Part shown: positions 6,125 to 11,279 of the stretch, piece by piece
Position numbering within the stretch: position 1 is the stretch's first letter
Layout: each line of letters begins with the position of its first letter
Origin: Victivallales bacterium
Lineage (GTDB): Bacteria > Verrucomicrobiota > Lentisphaeria > Oligosphaerales > Oligosphaeraceae
Direction of reading: 5' to 3'
Length of the DNA: 11,279 nucleotides
NCBI GenBank assembly: GCA_017538465.1
Contig: JAFYIW010000232.1
Location: forward strand, 1-11,279
Notes under the pieces: model-generated
What the model saw: the letters and a program-made list of their open reading frames with translations, nothing else
Told to the model about the DNA's origin: nothing
Databases searched by the model: none
Made by a program: the position numbers and the translations under genes

Positions 6125-8294
6125 ATATCGCCTTGAAGTGCCAGAGGAAGGACTTCACGGACCAGTAGGAGGGCGGGAGCGGGAAGCCGTGGTTCATCAG
6201 GACGTCGCCGCGGTAGCGGTTTCCCGCGTCGTCTTCGTAGGTGAGGCCTGGGTCGAGTCCGGGGAGGCGGAGGCGTGTATATATCGCGTAGTCGCGGATG
6301 GGCACCACGCTGGTGAGGAGGAACTCCCGCTTGTCTTTGGCGACGTTCATCCAGGCGGTCACGCGGTCGGTCATCGGGGAGGTGAGGCGGTAGTAGTCGC
6401 CCTGGTCCACAAGATGATGCAATTCATGGAAGCGTTTGCACTGCTCCGGGATTTTGGCGAGTTGTTCGGGCGGCAGGAGATTGAGGTCGAGTTCGTAGCC
6501 GAAGGTGCCGGCGAGGGCGACGGGAAAACGGGTGTCGAAGTCCAGGCCATCGGAGACGGTTACGTGCGCGCCCATGGTGGAGCAGGGGTAGAAGAAGGAG
6601 GTGCCGTATTGGATGGCGAGGCGGTCGATGCAGTTGGTGTTGTCGGAGCACCAGATTTGCGGGCAATAGTAGAGCATCCCGGCGTCGAAGCGTCCGCCGC
6701 CGCCGGAGCAGCCCTCGAAGAGGATTTCTGGGAAGCGCTTGACGAGGCGGTCGTGCAAATGATAGAGTCCGAGAATATAGCGATGGAAGACCTCGCCCTG
6801 GCGTTCGGGGGGCAGGGTGGCGGAGGCGACCTCGGTGAGGTGCCGGTTGGCGTCCCATTTGATATACTCGATGCGGGCGGAGGCGACCACGCTTTCGATG
6901 GCGTGGTAGAGGTGATCCACGACTTCGGGGCGCGAGAGGTCCAGCACCATCTGGTGGCGGCCAAGACTATGGGTACGACCAGACACCTGGAGCGCCCAGT
7001 CGGGGTGGGCGCGGAAGAGGTCGGAGTCCTCGGAGACCATCTCGGGCTCGAACCACAGGCCGAATTTGAGGCCGAGGGCGTGGATGTCGTCGGAGAGCTG
7101 CGCCATGGTGCCGCCGAGCTTGGCGGTGTTGACAGTCCAGTCGCCGAGGCTGGTGGTGTCGTCGTCGCGGTGTCCGAACCATCCGTCGTCCAGCACGAGC
7201 ATCTCGACGCCGTGTTCGGCGGCGGTCTTGCCGAGGGCGAGGAGCTTCTCGCGGTTGAAATTGAAGAACATCGCCTCCCAGCTGTTCACGAGGATGGGCC
7301 GCGGGGTGTTTACCCACTTGGGCGGGAGGAGGTGTTTTCGCATCAGGTCGTGGAAGGCATGGGTGAGGCGTGCGAAACCCTGGTCGGAGCAGCCGATGAG
7401 CGCTTCGGGGGCCTGGAAGGTCTCGCCGGGGGCGAGGTGCCAGCGGAAGGTCTGCGGATGGATGCCCAGGGTGAGGCGGGTGCGTTGAATCTGGCTGACA
7501 TCGACCTCGGCGGCGAAGTTTCCGCTATAGACCAGCAGTGCGCCATAGGCGCGTCCGGCGGTCTCGGTGGCAGCGGGGTCGCAAAGAATCACGGCGGGGT
7601 TCATCTGGTGGCTGCTGTAGCCGCGAAGGCTCTCGCAGACACGCCGTCCGAAATGCAGACGCTCGCGCTGGAATTGGCGCTCGCGGGCATGTGCGCCAGG
7701 GAAGGAGCAGAGGTCGAGGGGGCCTTCGGTGAAGTCCACGCTGAGGCTGGCGAGCTTCTCCAGGGTGAGGGCCGCCGAGCCGCGGTTGGTCGCGGTGGCG
7801 GAACGCGCGATGATGGAGAGGTCGCGGAAGACGGTGTAGGAGAGAGTGACCTCGAGGCCGATGAGGTCGTCGCTCAGGAGAATGGCGAGCGTCTCCGCCT
7901 CGTCGTCGGTGGCGAAGGTGGCGGGCAGTCCAGGCAGGGCGGACTTGCCGGGCTCGATGGTGTGGGAGACGTAATGCAGGCTGGTGATGTCATTGCCCTG
8001 GGCGTTGCGCACGATGACGGCGGAGGGGCTGTAGTCGCCGACGCCATGGCTGGGGAACTCCTGCATCAGCACATCCGGCGAGTGGGTGGAGAGCGCCTCG
8101 CCATGGTAGGGCGAGAAGGCGAGGCATCGGTAGTCCTGAAGCGGGCGCAGGTCGGCACTTTCCAGATGCGGGCCGAAATAGAGGTGGACCAGCGCACCGT
8201 CGTCGTCGATGCAGAAGAGATAGCTGATGTCGCCGGCGTTCAGGTGGAAGGTCTTGGTCTCGGGGATGAAAGTTATCATATCAGGGTGCTTCAT
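6123..8294 (-). CDS. Alpha-galactosidase, glycoside hydrolase family 36
   Basis: The product is 723 residues, the normal length for GH36 enzymes of the RafA/MelA type, which hydrolyse terminal alpha-1,6-galactosides (raffinose, melibiose, galactomannan side chains) with retention. It has an N-terminal beta-sandwich (about 1-330), a TIM barrel (about 330-640) and a C-terminal beta domain. Signature segments are NSWEAMFFNF, LVLDDGWFG, and SLGDW. The nucleophile is Asp481 in YIKWDANRH and the acid/base is Asp551 in CSDNTNCIDR, followed by the typical LAIQYGTS and MGAHV stretches. ATG 8294 gives the family length; ATG 8279 (Met6) is an alternative, and neither has a Shine-Dalgarno. No signal peptide is seen, so it is probably cytoplasmic. 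It is the last gene of the minus-strand cassette, 40 bases after the esterase. Exact substrate cannot be read from sequence. Confidence 0.96.
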   Translation of the reverse strand: MKHPDMITFIPETKTFHLNAGDISYLFCIDDDGALVHLYFGPHLESADLRPLQDYRCLAFSPYHGEALSTHSPDVLMQEFPSHGVGDYSPSAVIVRNAQGNDITSLHYVSHTIEPGKSALPGLPATFATDDEAETLAILLSDDLIGLEVTLSYTVFRDLSIIARSATATNRGSAALTLEKLASLSVDFTEGPLDLCSFPGAHARERQFQRERLHFGRRVCESLRGYSSHQMNPAVILCDPAATETAGRAYGALLVYSGNFAAEVDVSQIQRTRLTLGIHPQTFRWHLAPGETFQAPEALIGCSDQGFARLTHAFHDLMRKHLLPPKWVNTPRPILVNSWEAMFFNFNREKLLALGKTAAEHGVEMLVLDDGWFGHRDDDTTSLGDWTVNTAKLGGTMAQLSDDIHALGLKFGLWFEPEMVSEDSDLFRAHPDWALQVSGRTHSLGRHQMVLDLSRPEVVDHLYHAIESVVASARIEYIKWDANRHLTEVASATLPPERQGEVFHRYILGLYHLHDRLVKRFPEILFEGCSGGGGRFDAGMLYYCPQIWCSDNTNCIDRLAIQYGTSFFYPCSTMGAHVTVSDGLDFDTRFPVALAGTFGYELDLNLLPPEQLAKIPEQCKRFHELHHLVDQGDYYRLTSPMTDRVTAWMNVAKDKREFLLTSVVPIRDYAIYTRLRLPGLDPGLTYEDDAGNRYRGDVLMNHGFPLPPSYWSVKSFLWHFKAI

Positions 8295-8334
8295 GGGACG
8301 AAAAGAACCCACGCAAGAATGCGCGGGCACGGAA

Positions 8335-9150
8335 CTAGCAGTTGAATTTTGCGGTGTGGCGGAGGAAGCCGAGGTAGAGTTGCGGCCATTGGTTGGTGCC
8401 GGGCCAGTCGGTGGCCAGGCCGAGGCCGTGGTGTCCGCGGGCGAAGCAATGCACTTCGGCGGGGATGCCCAACGCATGGAGTCTCTCGAACAACACGAAG
8501 GAGTTGCGTGGCGGAACGCCGGTGTCCTCGCTGGTGGTCCAGAGGAAGGTCGGCGGAGCGTCGTCGGGCACGCGGTTTTCCAGGCCCAGGCGAGTACGCA
8601 ATTCCGGCGAGACGTCGGGGCCCAGGAGATTGTCGAAGGAGCCCTGATGGCCGAAGGCCGGGTCGGAGGAAATGACGGGGTAGGCGAGGCCATTGACGTC
8701 GGGCCGGCGCGATTGGGCGTCGGCTTCGTCACCCGCCGAGGAGTCGATGGTGGTGTCGTCATAGAGCAGTCCGACACTGGCGGCGAGGTGTCCGCCGGCG
8801 GAGAAGCCGATGGTGGCGAGCTGGTGCGGATCCAGGCCGAAGCGCTCCGCATTTGCGCGGACGAGCTGGATGGCGCGGAAGCCGTCCTGCTGCGGCGCGG
8901 GATAGCGATGAGGCGCCACGCGGTATTGCACCACAAAGCAATGGAAACCCAATTTGGTGAAGTATTCCGCGATGGTTCCGCCCTCGTGAGGTGCGCGGTT
9001 GACGTATGCCCCGCCGGGGAAGATCACCAATGCAGGCCGCCCGCGCTCGGGATTCGGCAACGAAGTTTCCGATGGATAAAAATCCATGGTGGGAATGAAG
9101 CCATCAGGAGTGGCGGGGGAATTTTGGGGCCAAAGGCGTAGTGTTTGCAT
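8335..9150 (-). CDS. Alpha/beta-hydrolase esterase, acetyl/feruloyl-esterase-like
   Basis: The product is 271 residues from ATG 9150, a single alpha/beta-hydrolase domain. The oxyanion-hole motif is FPGGAY (44-49), in place of the HGG of hormone-sensitive-lipase relatives. The nucleophile Ser117 sits in GFSAGGH, the acid is probably Asp209 (TSEDTG), and the base His240 or His241 (ARGHHG). This is the pattern of BD-FAE/AxeA-type esterases that remove acetyl or feruloyl groups from plant oligosaccharides. The start is uncertain: ATG 9183 would add a proline-rich leader (MVSPLPLPPPA), and TTG 9201 would begin just after the previous stop. ATG 9150 is preferred because the conserved-looking N terminus (MQTLRLWP) begins there; it has a pyrimidine-rich upstream and no Shine-Dalgarno. 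It lies between two glycosidase genes, which supports a role in carbohydrate de-esterification. Peptidase or lipase activity is less likely. Confidence 0.85.
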   Translation of the reverse strand: MQTLRLWPQNSPATPDGFIPTMDFYPSETSLPNPERGRPALVIFPGGAYVNRAPHEGGTIAEYFTKLGFHCFVVQYRVAPHRYPAPQQDGFRAIQLVRANAERFGLDPHQLATIGFSAGGHLAASVGLLYDDTTIDSSAGDEADAQSRRPDVNGLAYPVISSDPAFGHQGSFDNLLGPDVSPELRTRLGLENRVPDDAPPTFLWTTSEDTGVPPRNSFVLFERLHALGIPAEVHCFARGHHGLGLATDWPGTNQWPQLYLGFLRHTAKFNC

Positions 9151-9203
9151 AGCGGGTGGGGGGAGGGGCAGGGGAGAGACCATCGCGCACAAGGCGAACA
9201 AGG

Positions 9204-11231
9204 CTATTCCAGCGCGATGGCGGCGATTCCGCGGGCAGGGATGGGCGGCAGGGTGAGAGTGATTTCCTCGGTGCCGGCAGGGAAATTGGTCAAGACCGTG
9301 CTTTCTTCCAATGGCATCAGCCAGCGTGCCGAGGTGCCACGGGGCCGTCGCACAATCACTTGGAGACCATCGGTCTCTTCGAGGAAATCATTCATCAGAA
9401 CCACCAACTTGGTGCGTCCTTCGGCATCCACACGCACGACAGGCGAGACGGGGTGGGCGGAGAGCAAGCGGATGGGCAATGGCTTGGTCGCGGCGGCGTC
9501 CAGAGCCTCGCGGAGCACCGCGATGCGGTCAAAGTTGCCGTATTCCCAGAAGCCCAGTCCGCCGATGACCAGCACGCGTCCGCCGAAGCGGGTGGGCACG
9601 AGGACCGTGGCGGGAAAGCCGATGCCGGGCGGCGTGGCGTTGTCCGCAATCACGCTGCAGTAATGCTGTCCGATGCGGCTGAAGACGCGCACTCCGGGGG
9701 CCGTTTCATCCTGCACCTGGATGGCGCGAAGTGGCGCGAAGTTCCAGCAGGATCGGCCATTGGGGAAGACCTCCATCAGACAGGGATTGGGGTCCATGGG
9801 CTTGACGGGGGTGACGGGCCAGTCGGGCATGCGCTCGTTCAGGCGTTCCAGCACCAGCGCGTCCAGCACCACATTCCCCTGGAGCAACTGGCGCAATTCG
9901 TCGTCGGTGTAGCCGCCAATCTGGCGTTCGGTGAGAATGCCGAGGCGAATATCCGATGCGCCATCTGGCGCGGTCATCGGGACGCCCTGTTTCCAGAGCT
10001 GCGCCATCTGATTCCACATGCCGTAGCATCGCCAGTCGTCGGTGGGGCGTCCCTGGTTGGGCATGTTGGCCTGACTGGGGCCGACCAGCTGCGTGACTCC
10101 GGAGTTCATGGTGCCGGGGAGCCGGTCCGCCAACGCCTCCAGGAAGGGCCGCCATTCGGCGCAGGTCTTGGCGAAGTGCTCATAATTGGCGCGTGGTTCG
10201 CGGTTTTCGTGGTCATGCCAATAGACGGTGATGGAATTGCAACCGCAGCCGAGCATGAAGGCACATTCGGTCATCATCATCCGGGCGGATTTGAGTTGCC
10301 CGGTATGGGGGTAGTTTTCTGCCTCGTAGCAAATCTGCTCCATCAGGGGGTATTGCACCGCACGGGCGGTGGCCACCAGCGTTTCAAATGCCTTCCCCAG
10401 AAGAGTTTTGATTTCCGTGTCCTCAAAATAATAGCCACCGCCTGGACGAATGTTGGCGGGGCATCCACGCGGACCGGACATCGCGCGGTAGGCGGGAGTG
10501 TAGTCCAGTCCGTTGTAAGTCCAGGTCTGCATCGTGGTCTGCCAACCGAGCCGGCACTCCGGCATCACTTCGTCCACCGCCCGACGATAGGCCTCCATGA
10601 CCAATGCGTTGTTGCGGGCGTGGAACTGGCACCATTGGGCACGGACTGGCTCGAAGTCGCCCGTCTGGTCATTGAGGTGGTGTGCCAGCTCCTCGCGGGT
10701 CCAGTTGCCACCCGTCTCCGCATTGAATTGCTCCAGACAACGCGGGCAGAAGCAGCCTTCTGGTTTGCAGACGCCCATGCGCAGGTCGTCGTCAATCCAG
10801 AAGGAACTCGGCCGAAGCGCCTCCAGCGTGGCCTTGGTGCGCTCATAGACGTATTCCAGGACATTCGGCGAGGTCGGGCAGAGCAGCCCTTCGAGGAGTT
10901 TCCCCTGGGCGTCGATCTGCATGTCATTTGTCCCCAGCGTGGGCTGGGTTTGGTCCGAGAGCTTCATCACGCAATGGCCGAGCGTCGGACAACGCTGGAA
11001 GCCCATCGCGATGCCGGCCTTTTCGCATTCCTCGCGGAATTCGCGGAACTCCTCGTTGTAGGGACGTTCCGTCTCCAGCGTCGGATAACAGAAGGGCGTG
11101 TCCGCGTCCATCCAGTATTCATCGCAGGAGCCGGGATATTTCCGGTTGATTTCTAGCAGCTCGCGCATGAAGTCCAGGTGCTTGCCGTGAACACCGCACA
11201 TCTGGCGGACGATGAGGAATGGGAAGGACAA
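9204..11231 (-). CDS. Divergent GH42-like (clan GH-A) glycosidase, zinc-cysteine cluster kept
   Basis: The frame encodes 675 residues from TTG 11231. The layout resembles GH42 beta-galactosidases: a TIM barrel (about 1-375), a Rossmann/GATase-like middle domain (about 376-585) and a C-terminal beta domain (about 590-675). Cys118, Cys160, Cys162 and Cys165 match in order and spacing the zinc site of Thermus A4 beta-galactosidase (106, 150, 152, 155), and CPTSPNVLEY resembles the GH42 segment after the first cysteine. The nucleophile region PLMEQ (Glu298) resembles GH42 MEQ. However, the acid/base segment reads WIDDDLR (145-151), with Asp149 where GH42 has Glu. It may thus be a different activity or an unnamed sister family. 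The start is open: ATG 11201 would cut into the first barrel strand, and the frame stays open to the window edge, so the gene may be 5'-incomplete. No signal peptide is seen. It heads the minus-strand cassette. Confidence 0.75.
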   Translation of the reverse strand: MSFPFLIVRQMCGVHGKHLDFMRELLEINRKYPGSCDEYWMDADTPFCYPTLETERPYNEEFREFREECEKAGIAMGFQRCPTLGHCVMKLSDQTQPTLGTNDMQIDAQGKLLEGLLCPTSPNVLEYVYERTKATLEALRPSSFWIDDDLRMGVCKPEGCFCPRCLEQFNAETGGNWTREELAHHLNDQTGDFEPVRAQWCQFHARNNALVMEAYRRAVDEVMPECRLGWQTTMQTWTYNGLDYTPAYRAMSGPRGCPANIRPGGGYYFEDTEIKTLLGKAFETLVATARAVQYPLMEQICYEAENYPHTGQLKSARMMMTECAFMLGCGCNSITVYWHDHENREPRANYEHFAKTCAEWRPFLEALADRLPGTMNSGVTQLVGPSQANMPNQGRPTDDWRCYGMWNQMAQLWKQGVPMTAPDGASDIRLGILTERQIGGYTDDELRQLLQGNVVLDALVLERLNERMPDWPVTPVKPMDPNPCLMEVFPNGRSCWNFAPLRAIQVQDETAPGVRVFSRIGQHYCSVIADNATPPGIGFPATVLVPTRFGGRVLVIGGLGFWEYGNFDRIAVLREALDAAATKPLPIRLLSAHPVSPVVRVDAEGRTKLVVLMNDFLEETDGLQVIVRRPRGTSARWLMPLEESTVLTNFPAGTEEITLTLPPIPARGIAAIALE

Positions 11232-11238
11232 GGGAGGA

Positions 11239-11279
11239 GGTGAGAGGTGAGGATGGGAGGTGAGAGGTGAGGATGGGAG
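11239..11279. repeat. 20-bp tandem repeat running off the window
   Basis: The unit GGTGAGAGGTGAGGATGGGA occurs at 11239-11258 and again, identical, at 11259-11278. The array continues at least one base further and leaves the window, so its copy number is unknown. Each unit holds smaller near-repeats (GGTGAGA, GGTGAGG, ATGGGA). One strand is purine-rich, so the strand coding the GH42-like gene is almost all C and T immediately upstream of its start. The array most likely marks the start of an intergenic spacer. Confidence 0.8.

Noticed and set aside
6120..8345. Long plus-strand open frame (741 codons) antisense to the alpha-galactosidase gene
   Set aside because: It mirrors the GH36 gene, whose protein carries full family motifs. 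The antisense product is a Val/Gly/Glu/Ala-rich sequence with no recognisable domain, as expected from high-GC codon bias.
9156..11156. Long plus-strand open frame (666 codons) antisense to the GH42-like gene
   Set aside because: It has no recognisable motifs, and the opposite strand encodes a coherent protein with conserved cysteine and active-site segments.

Overview
The window is about 60% GC and shows no phage, insertion-sequence or CRISPR signal. It looks like a chromosomal piece of a PVC-superphylum bacterium, perhaps Lentisphaerota, Kiritimatiellota or Verrucomicrobiota. That guess rests on a DUF1573-type lipoprotein with a Cys-X-Cys motif, weak or missing Shine-Dalgarno sequences at most starts, and a carbohydrate cassette holding a divergent GH42-like protein. 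No rRNA or tRNA is present, so the assignment stays tentative.

Left half, plus strand (1-6061). A non-coding leader (1-284) can fold into a small three-way-junction structure. It is followed by a DUF1573-like lipoprotein gene (285-1661). Three bases later comes a full-length priA, the primosomal replication-restart helicase (1665-3923), with all helicase motifs and eight zinc-binding cysteines. A 114-base gap contains a hairpin and two 10-bp direct repeats. Next is a small predicted lipoprotein (4038-4463), and 8 bases on a NifA-like, GAF-containing sigma-54 activator (4472-6061). The last two genes look like one transcription unit.

Boundary (6062-6124). A perfect 10-bp inverted repeat lies between convergent units and overlaps the stop codon of the minus-strand gene, so it probably terminates transcription.

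Right half, minus strand (11231 down to 6123). Three genes run head to tail with short gaps: a divergent GH42-like clan GH-A glycosidase (9204-11231, start uncertain near the window edge), an alpha/beta-hydrolase esterase of the acetyl/feruloyl-esterase type (8335-9150), and a GH36 alpha-galactosidase (6123-8294). None shows a convincing signal peptide, so they probably act inside the cell on imported oligosaccharides. The set fits removal of galactosyl, other glycosyl and acyl groups from decorated plant oligosaccharides; the substrate is inferred. No transporter or local regulator is visible, and the locus may continue past base 11279, where a 20-bp tandem repeat begins.

The most interesting item is the GH42-like protein. 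It keeps the GH42 zinc-cysteine cluster and the Met-Glu-Gln nucleophile motif, but carries Asp-Asp-Asp where GH42 enzymes have Asp-Asn-Glu.
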